Shown here: one piece after another, positions 52,091-64,000 of the stretch
How the letters are laid out: each line of letters begins with the position of its first letter
Numbering within the stretch: the stretch's first letter is position 1
Assembly: GCF_901709675.1 (NCBI RefSeq)
Contig: NC_051092.1
Location: 2,360,491-2,424,490 of the forward strand
Reading direction: 5' to 3'
Length of the DNA stretch: 64,000 nucleotides
Origin: Syngnathus acus
Taxonomy: Eukaryota > Chordata > Actinopteri > Syngnathiformes > Syngnathidae
The notes under the pieces: generated by a model
Databases searched by the model: none
What the model was told of the DNA's origin: nothing
What the model saw: only the letters and a program-made list of their open reading frames with translations
Program-made: the position numbers and the translations under genes

Positions 52091-55000
52091 GGCAGCAAGG
52101 AAGGGAATGATGGGAAGGGGGGGTACCTGAATGCCAGAGTGGGAGTGGGAGGGGCTGTGGGACACTTGATGTCAAAACATCAACCCCACACGGAGAGCAG
52201 AAGCGTCCGTCAAGATTGCGCGCGGGCCTTTCTTCAAAACCTTAATCTGTCTTGAAAGTCAAATTTGAAATCATAACTCTGACTTGGTATCATGAAATCC
52301 GACTTTGAAACGTTCACCCTGACTTTAAAGGATCATTTGAAATCCCAACAATGTTTTGAAGCCTTTCCGTGATTTGAAACTCTAATTTGAAATATCGACC
52401 ATGGCTTTCGACTTTAGCTAACGAATGGAAAAAAAAAAAAAACGTACAATTTTTTTCCAGATTTAACATTAGCATTATTTTTTCAAACAAGCAATACATT
52501 CATCTGAATTACAAATAACAATATTCGATTTATTGTATAGTAAGTTAATAACGTTTTTTCTTTCAGTCCCCAGAGTGACTCCGACCGACTGTCCTGTCAA
52601 TCTTGCCAGGCCTCCAACATGGATTGAGAAGTCCCGGACAGGAAGTTGCGGAATTTACACAGGAAGTCGAAGTAAGTGTGGTTAAAAGCGCTTTCAAAGT
52701 GTCACGGGTCATTAAGACGAATACGTGTTGTCGCATGTCTTCGCTCACCTAAAGTGGCCTCATGGAATTTAAATGCCTTTAAATTGCCTGTGTTGCTATG
52801 GCAACCACACGCCCCATCGACCTTGTCATCTCGATGCGTGTGAACGGATTACATGATAATGTCAGGGCAACTATCACTTAAGTCTCGATGTCTTCCATCC
52901 ATCCATTTTCTGCCCAAAAAAAATTCAAAAGGAAAACAATTGCCAAGTTGCTGCTGTTGCCCGCAGCTCACGCCCACCTGCTCACGTTGACGTGTAAACG
53001 GTCAACATAAAAATAAGAAGAATGTGTTCCTGTTCCCCCGGCAGCTAAATCTCATTTCCAAGAGGAAATATCGCAAACAGTTTCATAATGAGCACCGCAC
53101 TTGCTGATTTCCTGTTAATTTCCTCTTTTCTTTTGCTATGACAACACATTTAGGCAGCAACCTAATTGGGCCTAAAATTAGTGCGCCCTCTGCTGGTAAC
53201 TAAGTAGTAAAATCCAAGCTGAATACATTGCATTGCCTCAAAACATGTTAAGTTTGTTGATGTAAACATGAAATCGATCAAGTCCCACGTGATGAATGAT
53301 CCTAATAATGTGGAACAGCGTTTTCGTGCGGCCGTCTCGTGTCTTCATTCCAAAACACAGCAAGCGTGCGCCTCGTCCAAGTCCAGATCAACAACATTTA
53401 TTAATCATATTTAAGAAAAATAATTTTAAAAAGCCTTTTGTGGCCGACGACGTCGTCACCTCATATCATTGCAGGAACTGCTTTTATTTCTATTCCATGT
53501 TAATCAAGCCAATGTGCTTGCCGGGCCCCCACTCAAATGTTTTCTTTCTTTTTTCTATTTTTGGAATAGGAAAACTCTTTTATGACACACTCTCAGCTAT
53601 TCAAAACATTTGACTCACAGTCATCTTACAATAATTTTAATCGGCGCCAATAGCCTTTAAGCCAATTGCTGCTTATGTTTCTTTTTACGTACTTTGGTAC
53701 ATTAGTGAAGCCTTCGCTAAAACCAATTGCAATAATGAGAATGACCTTACTGTGCTTTAAAACACAAACAAGTTAAGATAAATAACAAAAAACATCAAAT
53801 TTAACCAAATAGCGCAGGCGTATGTGGTCAAGCTCTTTATTTTGTATATTTATGCCTCCATAAGCTTATAAGTCAAATAATGTCATGTGGTCATTATTTT
53901 CCACAAAGGCATGCATGTAAATGTGTTTGTGGGCCGGAACCCCGCTGCTTGTGATTGAGCAAGTGTACCTAATAAAGCGTCCCGTGAGTGTACATACAGT
54001 GACTGATGTTCCTAGTATAATTTATGGCACCCACCAGGCCTTCCTTTGGGGGGGCTTGGAGGTCACCTTCAATTAGTGGCTTGGGGGGGACTTTACCTAC
54101 AAATATTCAACAAGTTGTACATACAGATTAATTGGAGGGAAAAAAAAATCTCAATCTTCTCTATCGGAGCAAATCTGGGATCTGTTTCCACGCCGGAGGG
54201 TCAGTAGAACACAACGTGAATTGGGAACCGCTGGTTGCCTCCCTCTTGACGGGATATTCTTAGACCCCGCGCTTCTATTTATAGTCGCCGTCTGTCTTTT
54301 ATTATTCCCCCCAGATTGCAAGGTTTGAATTAGCGTCCGCTATGCGAAAAGCGCATCAATCGCATTGTGTCAGGATGTCACATGTGTCGCATAGTTTACA
54401 ATTATAAGTTGTTCCAAGGATGGAGGAATGAGTAACGAGCGTATGGATTCCAAGCAAGTTCACTCAGGGAAGACGTCAACATTAGCTACTTTGTCGAGCA
54501 TGTTTTTAGCATATTTCATTTAAAAGGAAGCGCTTGATGACAAGACTGTTGGAGAATTTGTTTTATTGAATCTGTGAGCTAATTAGCATCCTTTTTTTAT
54601 CGGTCGTTTTTGTTTTCCGATTAGAAACGTACATTTTGTTCCTAATGAGTCACTCGGAGCTAACGGTAGCCGCGATCCGGAGAGGAATGTTACTCCAAAT
54701 GTGATGAGGCCGGTTAGCAAAGCCCAAGTCTTTCATCGCATTGTCGAGACGTTATCAAGTGTGATTTATTTAAGAACGGTCTGACGCCGGTTGTGCCATT
54801 TGGCCTTTTTTTTTCATGAGCATAATCAAACGCAGAAGAGCAGCAGTAGCACGGCTGCCAAAAGTCAAAAGACAAAGTGTCTGTTTGTGATGCTCCAGTC
54901 TATCATTATTTCCACCAAGCCATCACCTCCTGAAAACAGTTTCACATAATGTTCAGAAGCGTAAAACCGGAAAAAAAAAAAATCTAGTTTTGGTTGGAAT

Positions 55001-58000
55001 TGGACATTTCGACCATTTCTTGGTGTCTTTCAATGATGAGGTTGCTCGTAGAGAATTTGTATGATGCTTGAAAATTTAAAGACAGATGACCAACTGCAAG
55101 TGGCAAAAGATTTTGCAGTGAAATTTGATGACTCGCCATTTTGATTTGAGAGAATTCCAGTCTTGGCAACATGAAATTTTGTACGCATCATGACTAAACC
55201 ATCCAAAAAAATCTCCGAAAAGGATCTTTGAAGACGCGTTCCCCAGAATTTAGGTGAAAAAAAGACTGCTTCACAAAGAATTTGTATGATGCTTGAAAAT
55301 TTAAAGACAGATGACCAACTGCAAGTGGCAAAAGATTTTGCCATTTGTGATTGTTTGCAGTGAGATTTGATGACTCGCCATTTTGATTTGAGAGGATTTC
55401 AGTCTTGGCAACATGAAATTTTGTACGCATCATGACTAGACCATCCAAAAAAATCTCCGAAAAGGATCTTTGAAGACGCGTTCCCCAGAATTTAGGTGAA
55501 AAAAAAGACTGCTTCACAAAGCGTCATGTAATTTGGGATGCTTGTCTTTAATGAATAGACCCACAAAAACCTTTTCGAAGAAATCCTCTCAAATATCCAA
55601 CCAAGTGCGCCATTTTGATTTGAATTGGATGAATTTGTCTTGTGACTAAGACTCATAGTAAATGCAAACCAACAACCTCACCTTTTGTCCTGCGATTGTT
55701 GATTTTCCACACTGCGTATGACACATGCAGAGATAATAAAAAAAAAACAGATTCCCCTCCATTCGCCAACAAAACACGAAACTATGTTGACTGTCATTTT
55801 TGTGATATATTGGTCACAGTTGTTTTTAAGTGAACATAGCTCATATTTCAAGATGTTTTATTGACTTAGATTCCACATCCCTAGCAGCAGATGGAACCCT
55901 CCTACCCCCCCCTCCATGGCCCCTTGTGGCTCCAAAAATAGCTCGTTGACTAAAGTTAGCAGCGCTACAGCGCTAAGAATGCACGCCACTTTTGCTTGAC
56001 GTGACTTTGCGGAATTTTGTTATTAAAAACAACCAACAAGGTTCTTTTATTTTTCCATTTTGATTTACAAGCTCTGATATGTGACCCTGCCACGAGACCC
56101 TTGGCTCAGCTGGTTTTATCTTCATAGCGTTGGAATCACATTGTCCTCGTTAGCGTGCCTTTCACCACTTTTTTGGACAAAGTGTCAGATGGAAAGAGCG
56201 GGAAGAATTTATCCTCCCTCGTCTTGATCTCACTTGACGGTAATGCCGTCTGAATATTGATGGTTTTGTTTCTGGCGTTTCAAAATAGTTGGAAAAGATC
56301 AATTCATGCCATCGCTTCTCATTTCGACTCTTCCTCACCACAGTTGTGCTTACGCAATGACAACGCCAGTTTGCACCTGCCTATCGGGAGCCATATTTAA
56401 AGATGGCAAAATTTGTTTCAAATTAGTCAGTTTACAGTCTTTAGCTGAGTGCCAGAGGGAACCCACATCGAGAACAAACTGATGGCCTGAACTTGTTTTG
56501 TGCTGTGGAAAACATCCAGACTGGTCTTCCTCCTTAAAAGTATCTCCGGGGCAATTGATGGTCACCGTAGTTTCTCCTGGATGATGGACGGGTTCTTCCA
56601 ATCCTCCTTTGTTCAGCTATTATTGGAGAGGATAAACAATGCAGGCCAAAGTCTTGATGGAACGATTCGATGAGCTGGCGAGAGTACAGTTTCGATCCAT
56701 GGGGGTTGGAAGACGCTCCCCCCTCCCTCGGCCCCCTGCCGTCTCACACTTGTGTTTCATATTTGCGGCTTGCCTCACATTCTTTTGTCTTCACGGGGGA
56801 GGAAAGAGCAGGACGAGACGTTTGCTGTCACGTAAAATACATTCCGCGTGAAGAAAGCAACGCCACGAAGACAAACATGTCCATTGCTTATTTATCTGTC
56901 AAGGCGCATCTTTGACTTGGTGTCCTACTTTGCATTTATCCGCTTGACTGTGTGGATGACTGAGAGCAGCCATTATGAATTTAAATTTGCTAAACAAGAA
57001 TTTGGACATTTGAGCTTAAAAAGTGAACCAATAAATGAAAAATTGTCAAATTAAATGAGAAAACGATATACAATAAAATAGGAATGGTGAGGTACCGGGT
57101 ATCAATATTGGTACCGATACCAGCCTTATTTCATTTATAGTGTCTTGTGGTCATTTTACAATCAGGAAACTGAAATTAATTTCATGAAATTTAAAAAAAA
57201 AAATTATATTGGAATGTGTAGATCTTTATTTAGAATTATCTGTCATAATTTTTGGGGGAGGAAAATTTTAGGTCTTAAATTTAGATTTCCAATACTTTAT
57301 GTATATTTTTACGACCTGATTTTTATTTGGGAAGATGAGCATGATTATTCACAAGATTCCTTAATGTACCGTATTTTTCAGACCATAAAGGGCACTCAAA
57401 ATCCTTAATGTGTTTTCTGTTTTGATGTTGTGTACCGCTGACTTATCACTGTGCTGACTTATATTTTTGTCGACATTTTTTTCCCTCAACATCTGTTTGA
57501 GATCCTGCGAGGTGTTTTGAATCATCCTCGTAGACGGTGAAGATACAGTGATCATCTTTTTGCCTCTTCTTCACCAGATGCTTGCCTTCAACACGGCACC
57601 CCAGAGGTACATGAATTGTCTGACATACGTAGAATTCCAAATGTTCACGTTTGAAATTCCTCAGAGGCTCAAGGGGGTTAGTTAGACCCTTTCACCCCAC
57701 TTTTGAACCCTATTATTTCCCAACGTATGCGCACCCCTGCAAGAGTTTAGCGCATTTCTGCTTTGCATCACCAGCCTGGAATGCGGCACGCGAGCCGCAA
57801 CGCTCGTAACCTCCGATGCGAGGATGTTTGAAACGCCCGAGGCGTGATGGGATGCAGGCGCCGCTGGGGGTGATGGGGAGGGGGACGCAGGGGGGCCTTT
57901 GACAGCACACATGTGGCGCGGCGTTAAGCGTTAATGATGCTCCGTCGTCTTGCACAAAAAACTGGTGTGCCGAGCGCATCTGGACGCCACATTGTTGTTG

Positions 58001-59481
58001 CGCTTTGTTTGGGCTGTGGCGGTGCGCTAGCACGATAGCGAGAGCGAAGCGGGGCCGAGGAAGGGGATTTTACGGACAGACGTTTACAAATCGAGGATTT
58101 ATTTTCCTAATATTTAAAAGTACTTTTTACCATCAGGAATAATTCGGACAGAACCTAAGGAGAACTATTGTTGTTCCCGTTCAGGCAGTAATTACTTTGA
58201 TTTGCTTTATAATAGTTTTTTTTTTAAATTATGATTAGTTTTTATTTTGTGTTGGCGTTAGTGTTAGTTTTTTTAAAATCAGTTTATTTTTATTTTTGAA
58301 AAGGCTTTGCTATAATTTGATTTTGTAAATTAGTTTTAGGTTCTACTTTTACTTTTATACATTTAGTTTTTTTTTTAAACATATACAATGAACAGACTTT
58401 ACTCAAACTCTACGCCCCACTTCCCCTAGATATTTGCGTTCATCTATTAGTGCCACAAGGAGTGGGGTGGGTTGGGTTAGATGACCCCCCCCCAGTTGGA
58501 TGCCAGGGGCCACCGCCCTTTTCCCACTGTCCTCTGTACGGCCCTGGTCTCACAATCAATCGTTTTGAATGATAAGACAACATTCAAAATTCCTACAAAT
58601 AGAGCCCAGTTGCTGAGGAAGGGGATTTTTCTGAGTGTAAATGGGCCAGCGACTTGATCAACGTGTCACCCAACCATGAGCGTTGTGTCATTGTAATCCA
58701 CTGAGATCACAATCTGGATGCCTCCAAAGTGTAAACATATGACTCTCTCATAATTTTTTTTTAGCCAGCAGATGTTGAATGTAAATGCATTTATTATACA
58801 GTAAACCTTCATCACACGTGAACAATAACAGTTCAGTTGTATTTAACTTTTTAGAAGAATACGTTTGCATTTAGTAGTCTTCAAGAACTTAATGTTTTGA
58901 AAGTGTTGTTCACCTATAATTTTCATTTAATTTTAAATCAATTGAAGTCATTCCCTAATGCAAACCACAAATGTGCGGTTGTTCACTCTAGTTAGTTTCA
59001 TAGAGAAAAGTGTCCTGGTTGACTTTGGCTGGTTGTGCATAAACACCTGCTCGAGGAATTTGGCCAAATGATACCTTTAAACAAAAAGGAAGTGGATAGT
59101 GACTTTGGGACACCCTGTCTTCATTGTCTGTCTTCGTTTTCTACTTGGACAATGTGAAATCCTGGCCTGTTTTTGGTTTTCTCGTAATCTTGCAAATTCT
59201 CCAAACTTGACGATAACCAAACCTAAAAGTTTTTACGTCTGACTCAGTGTCGGTCCAGATGCTCGGCAAACGCAGCCGTCACGCAACATGAAGCAAACCT
59301 TTTGGAATTTGGCATTGTCATTTCCACAATCATGTTTCAAATAATTGATGTCAGATATTGTAGTTTTCCCTGACTCAGAGTTCACCTTGTTGACCATTTG
59401 GGTTATTCTCTGGTGTCTGTGCTGCCCCCTGCTGTTCAGACATGCTGCTGATTCAAGGAAACAAGACGAAGGCATATAGTT
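52091..59481. other. adm upstream region, no gene recognised
   Basis: About 7.4 kb with short open frames only. It contains a 225/244 bp tandem duplication (55053-55521) and otherwise unassigned AT-rich sequence. In human the sbf2 gene would be expected here, but no sbf2-like exon was recognised on either strand. Confidence 0.5.
55053..55521. repeat. tandem duplication, two long copies
   Basis: Copy 1 is 55053-55277 (225 bp) and copy 2 is 55278-55521 (244 bp). Both start GAATTTGTATGATGCTTGAA and end AAGACTGCTTCACAAA. They are almost identical. The main difference is about 19 extra bases in copy 2 near 55340 (CATTTGTGATTGTTTGC). Weaker related sequence flanks both sides, for example GCCATTTTGATTTGAATTGG near 55610. 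Confidence 0.92.
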
Positions 59482-59780
59482 TAGTGATGTGCATTCCAGT
59501 TCTTTTAGGTGAACTGAATTCTTAGAATCAGTTCACTCAAAAGATTCGTTCAAACGAATCGTTCAACGACTCGTTCGTAAACGGGAAGTGACGTCAATTT
59601 CTTCTTTGTTTTGTTTTTCGGCGAGGTGGCACCAGCTTCACTGCGCATTACCGACACCTACTGGTTGAAGTCATATGAACTGAAAAAAGAACGAATCACT
59701 TTAGGAAGTGATTCGTTCACTCTCGTTCACTGAGAAGATTCGTTCATTTGAACGAATTGTTCACTTACGAGCCAACACTA
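59482..59780. mobile_element. hAT-like MITE with internal palindromes
   Basis: The left end TAGTGATGTGC and right end GCCAACACTA are imperfect terminal inverted repeats of the TAGTG type common for hAT elements. The interior has several TTCGTTC/GAACGAA palindromes, e.g. GATTCGTTCAAACGAATC and ATTCGTTCATTTGAACGAAT. This matches widespread short teleost repeats. A clear 8-bp target duplication was not found, so class and exact ends are tentative. Confidence 0.6.
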
Positions 59781-59870
59781 TTGAACATATCATCATTCTG
59801 ACTGCAAGCAAGAAGGAGGTCACGGAGACTGCGAGTCCAAGTAGTGTTAATTAAAAAGCCGACCACGGTG

Positions 59871-62800
59871 ATGTCTCTGCGGGACGAATTGTTGAAGTCC
59901 ATCTGGCACGCCTTCACGTCCCTGGACGTGGACAAGAGTGGAAAAGTGTCCAAATCTCAACTCAAGGTAAAACTCAAAAAGCGACAAAGAAACAACAAGA
60001 ATACGACTTTTTGCGGAACTTGCTGTTAAATTAAAAAAACACCTCCTTATCGGCTCTCCAAAAAAAAGTTGGTTATTGCTCGGTGTGTAAACGATAAAAG
60101 TGAATATTTGTTGCTTGTAATCTGGCGGATGGACGACTGACAGTCGTGCCAAAGGTTTGCTGCGAGTAATGTAAAACGACGATTTGTAACGTTTCTAAAA
60201 GCCGTTTTGGTACCAAATATCCTCGCAAATGTAATCAGTGCATTAAAAGAAAGTCATGAAACATTTTAAGCTACATGAGCTTAATCAAACTAAATTGGGG
60301 GGGGGGGGGGGGGGGGGAGTATTGATTTTAAAACTAATTCAATCAAGACAGTCATCTTTTTAACTTCAAACTATTATAAAATACACTTCTTGGTCAAGTT
60401 AGTACAAAAAAATCTGGACATTTAAAAAATGATCACGTTGTTTTTTGATCTTTTTTTTTTTGTAGGTGTTGTCACATAACTTATGTACAGTGATGAGGAT
60501 TCCTCATGACCCCGTGGCTCTGGAGGAACATTTCAAAGATGATGACGAGGGCCCCGTCTCCAACCAGGGTTACATGCCTTACCTCAACAAATTCATCCTG
60601 GACAAGGTCAGCACATCTACTCAACCACCATGGCTATTCAAATTCTTTTTAAATGCCATTTTTTATCATAAAGAGAAGAGCAAGAGCAAAAATTCCTGAA
60701 CCTTTTGAGTCTGACCTTTGACCTGCACAACTCAACAGAAAAAAAAACATTGAATGTGGAAGTAGAAATAATGAACTGAGATAATGTGGTTGCATTCATT
60801 GCCCTCCTGGTTTGTCCCCTGTTGATGATGTCACTGGAGCTTGTCCTGACATTAACACTGACATTTATTCATTCCTGGGACTTACACAGGTTCTATTGAT
60901 TTTGAGTGACCTCGCTGCGAGCGACTTTTGGTGCTGTCGGGAAATGCAAAAAGAGTGTCATCATCGTCAACCCATACGTGCGCAGATTAAGTGACGCCAT
61001 CAATGTAGTGAGGAAACCCTAACCCGGTACACAAAGAAACCAGTCATCTTTTGTACATTTGTGTGTGTCCCACTGATCCAACCTGCTGTCTGGCAATGTA
61101 CACATTGTCCGCATTAATGGAATTTTGAATCAAATATGGCCTCCATTTATACACATCAGTAACAAGAGGACCAGTAAAAAGACAATGAATGGGAAAAGGT
61201 GGAAATGCCCTTTTTCCAGGCGACATCATAATATGAGTCTCCACGGAAGTTCGACATTTTCCAGCACAGCTTTGACCAAAAGCGTCCAGTAGAGCATTTT
61301 GAATTTTTTTTGTCTAGCGTGCTCACTAATCTTCAAGGGAGGCACCATCCTGGGCTTTTTTGGGTGGAGTGGCACAAGTTTCCACACAAGCCCCACACAA
61401 CACAATAGTGGTTGCATCACATCCTGTCTTTCTGTGTACTGTATAGTAAGTCTTAGATTACACGTGAGGACAAGAAAACTAAAGTTAGAATAACGTCTAC
61501 GAGCCGCTTCACTTCCGGCCCACTCATTTTGTAGCCGCATGAATGCACACTCGGCCTGCCAGCCGTCTCCATGGCGACGCTTGTGTTCCCCTCCGTGTTC
61601 CTCACATTTTCTCTGGAAGTTCAGCATGATTTATTTTTGCTGTTGTTGTCACAGCTACTTCTCTAAATTGTGCCACGGGAGAAAGATAGAAACCGTCAGC
61701 CCAAAGTAAATGGGTGGTGACTGTTGTGTTATTTATTTGAATCATTTTTTTGTGTTGGATCAAATTTTACAATTCAAATTTGAAAACACAGGTAAAAACT
61801 TGATACAGTATATTTTGTTTCGGTTTCCCCAACCTGCACAAATGGACTATTATGGGACACTATTGATAACTTTTCAATTGCGTGCGGCAGGTGACGGACA
61901 ACTTTGACCGGCAGGACTTCGACAGGATGTGCTGGACTTTGTGCTCCAGGAAAAACCTGGACCAGAGTCAGCTCCTCATCTCCAATGAAGATGCCTTCAA
62001 AATCTGGTGCATTTTCAACTTCCTGTCAGAGGACAGCTACCCGCCGGTCATCGTCACGGAGGAGGTGAGAACTTCCCGTGTTTCAGTGATGGTTGCGCTC
62101 GTGAATTCATTTTGACCCTAGATTGCTCGACGAGTCGCTGATATTTGTTCAAGAACAGGAAGTTGGGAACTTCCTCTTGTGTTACAAATGCTGGAAAATT
62201 TAGGCTTAGCACGTTTGTCAAAGTACACTTTGTGTTAATTCAAATTAACTAATTAATTTTTTTTTTTGTGTGTGCTGATTTTTTTTATTTGGGGAATGAG
62301 AGTGTTTGAACATCATCTCATTTCACTTCGGTATTTCTAGATGGAGTACTTTCTGCGCAAGCTGACTGAGGCGATGGGGGGCAGCTGGGTGGAGGAGCGC
62401 TTTGAGGACTATAAGCTCCAAATGCTCTCGCAGCAGCAGCAGCAGCAGCAGAGCATCAGCGTGTGGCAGCTCATCACTCTGGTAGGCTCGGGACACTTCA
62501 GCAAGGGCATAGACAGACAGTCCCTCTCCATGGGCATCCAGGAGCTCTATCAAGAACTCATCATGGACGTGCTGAAGCAGGTCCGTCCCCATTTGCACCA
62601 TTCCAAACGTGCGGCGGAATTGGACAATTTTATACTTTTGAATTGGTTTTATTTGTTCGATCTAAGCGATTGCATTTCTTTATGTTTTGGTGCAGGGTTA
62701 CATGATGAAGAAAGGCCACAAAAGGAAGAACTGGACGGAGCGCTGGTTCACGCTAAAGCCCTACTCCATCTCCTACTACGTGAGTGAAGACCTGACTGAG

Positions 62801-63389
62801 AAGAAGGGGGACATCTTGTTGGATGAACATTGCAGCGTGGAGGTAAGGATAAGCTTTTCTTTAAACACATACAAGAGTGGAGATATGAAAAATAAAATAC
62901 CATCACAAGTTTTGACAATGAAAACCGGTGCGGTATGCTGAAATGAAGTGTGCTACTCCTTTTTTTTTTAGGCTTTGGCGGACAAAGAGGGCAAGAAGTG
63001 TCTCTTCTTCATCAGATCCTCACAGAAAAGTTTTGAAATCAGCGCGTCAGACAAAAAGAAGAAGCAGGAGTGGATTCAGGGTAAGTGGTTGCACTCGTCA
63101 GCTTTATGATATTTGCTTCAAAACAACAGAACATACTACCTGGGGGGGGAAGTTAAAATGTCGCCGTATAAGCTCTACACGTGAAGTTAATTTGATCTTC
63201 TCCGCAGCCATCCAGACGTGCGTGAACCTGCTCCGAGCTGGCCGTCAGGCGCCGCACCGCGAGTCGCGCCACAAACGTCGCGAGCTGCGCCTCAAGCAGC
63301 AGGCCGACCAGGAGGAGCTGCGGACCAAGATGAAGGAGTTGCAGACGGCCAACGAGGCCAAACAGCATGAGCTGGAGGACATGAGGAAG
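59871..63389 (+). CDS. swap70: SWAP70, PH-domain actin/Rac regulator (3' part outside window)
   Basis: Seven exons: 59871-59966, 60466-60606, 61891-62064, 62341-62580, 62696-62842, 62972-63080 and 63208-63389, giving the first 363 residues (the human protein is 585). SWAP70 binds PIP3 and F-actin and acts in Rac signalling and membrane ruffling. It starts [15 protein letters not shown], with an EF-hand-like N-terminus ([20 protein letters not shown]). Strongly conserved blocks are [33 protein letters not shown] and [14 protein letters not shown]. The PH domain begins [20 protein letters not shown] at residue 218 and runs to about 315. A charged coiled coil begins after [15 protein letters not shown] seven-glutamine run sits before the PH domain. 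The paralogue DEF6 is less likely given the [13 protein letters not shown] context and the adm neighbourhood. Confidence 0.93.
60297..60317 (+). repeat. poly-G tract, 21 bases, in swap70 intron 1
   Basis: An uninterrupted run of 21 G. It can in principle form a quadruplex, and its length may be unreliable in assembly. Confidence 0.9.
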
Positions 63390-64000
63390 GTGAGGAGGAA
63401 GACATCCTCCAGTTTTTGTAGTTCATATAAAGCACAAGCGGTTGGAATAAATCGAGATAGGCGAGCTTCCTCGTGGTGCAAAGCAGCCACGTTGTTATTT
63501 CAACCAGCTCTATTGTTCCGAGGTCACAACGGCGCACTCGCTGGCCACATCATGAATACGAATTGCATCCGCGAAGCCCCCCCCCCCCCACCCCCCTCCC
63601 TCATCTACGTTGTCATGCAGGAATGCGGCATGAAGCAGGATCGGTCACCTGCTCAGTCAAACACACTTTTCCGGTTTGGGTCCCCAAACTGGACCGTGAT
63701 TGGGACTCACGTTAGCGTAAGCAATAGAAACTCTCTCAAAAGAAAGTTGTCATCATGACGTGAGCCTCCAAACTGCCCGTTGAGCGTTTTTGATCATCTA
63801 AAGGAGAACTATGACAAACCATATTATGACTAACCCTAATCCTGGAACAGATTCTTGTTCCATTATTCACAGTGGGGGCAGGGGCCGCGTAGGAAACAGA
63901 TTGGGTTTCACCGTTGTTCAAGTGGGTCCGCACTCTGGTGTGCTCACTGGCTGACACACTTTATCTCGGTGCTGAATGCACAAACATTTGGCATTGAGGT
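63390..64000 (+). other. swap70: swap70 intron (right edge)
   Basis: Follows the donor AAG|GTGAGG at 63390. It contains a C-rich run (about 63577-63600). No further swap70 exon was recognised before the window ends. Confidence 0.6.

Noticed and set aside
56350-56601. Minus-strand frame with VTINCPGDTF, vaguely like an Ig V segment
   Set aside because: Too short, without the second half of an Ig fold, no splice partners, and it does not resemble the nearby Ig gene.

Overview
This is eukaryotic, vertebrate DNA, almost certainly from a ray-finned fish (teleost). Genes are split into many short exons with GT-AG introns, often only 66-500 bp long. Intergenic DNA is AT-rich and carries fish-type repeats: L2-clade LINE tails, a tRNA-derived SINE and a hAT-like MITE. 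The gene set is vertebrate. The species cannot be named from the sequence alone. All gene models below were assembled by hand from splice sites and reading phase. No alignment software was run, and family assignments rest on recognised protein sequence.

Layout, left to right. (1) The last two exons and 3'UTR of a copine, best matched to cpne8 (+). (2) About 7.4 kb without a convincing gene. (3) A complete smc1b (+, 25 coding exons, 1252 aa), the meiotic cohesin subunit. (4) A complete borcs5 (+, 4 coding exons, 197 aa), a lysosome-positioning BORC subunit. (5) About 9.8 kb without coding genes, possibly holding untranslated exons. (6) A complete mgat4c (+, 3 coding exons, 482 aa), a Golgi GlcNAc-transferase homologue. 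(7) A complete rnf141 (+, 5 exons, 231 aa), tail to tail with (8) a complete ampd3 (-, 15 coding exons, 764 aa), AMP deaminase. (9) A complete, unnamed four-domain immunoglobulin-superfamily gene (-, 6 exons, 400 aa) with a hydrophobic C-terminus and no cytoplasmic tail, so probably GPI-anchored. (10) A repeat-rich interval with an L2 fragment and a SINE. (11) A complete adrenomedullin gene, adm (-, one noncoding and three coding exons, 184 aa), with a TATA box. (12) About 7.4 kb with a tandem duplication and a MITE. (13) The first seven exons of swap70 (+), which runs off the right edge.

The genes are ordinary single-copy genes with separate jobs. They do not form one pathway. The order is informative: cpne8, borcs5, mgat4c and smc1b correspond to human 12/22 material, while rnf141-ampd3-adm-swap70 is the human 11p15.4 block. 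A linkage-group junction therefore lies in the roughly 0.85 kb between mgat4c and rnf141. Within the 11p15-like block, an Ig gene sits between ampd3 and adm, and sbf2, expected between adm and swap70, is not seen.

The most promising unfamiliar items are the Ig gene, whose first two domains lack the canonical disulfide, and the divergent adrenomedullin peptide, whose predicted end is Ile-amide instead of the usual Tyr-amide.
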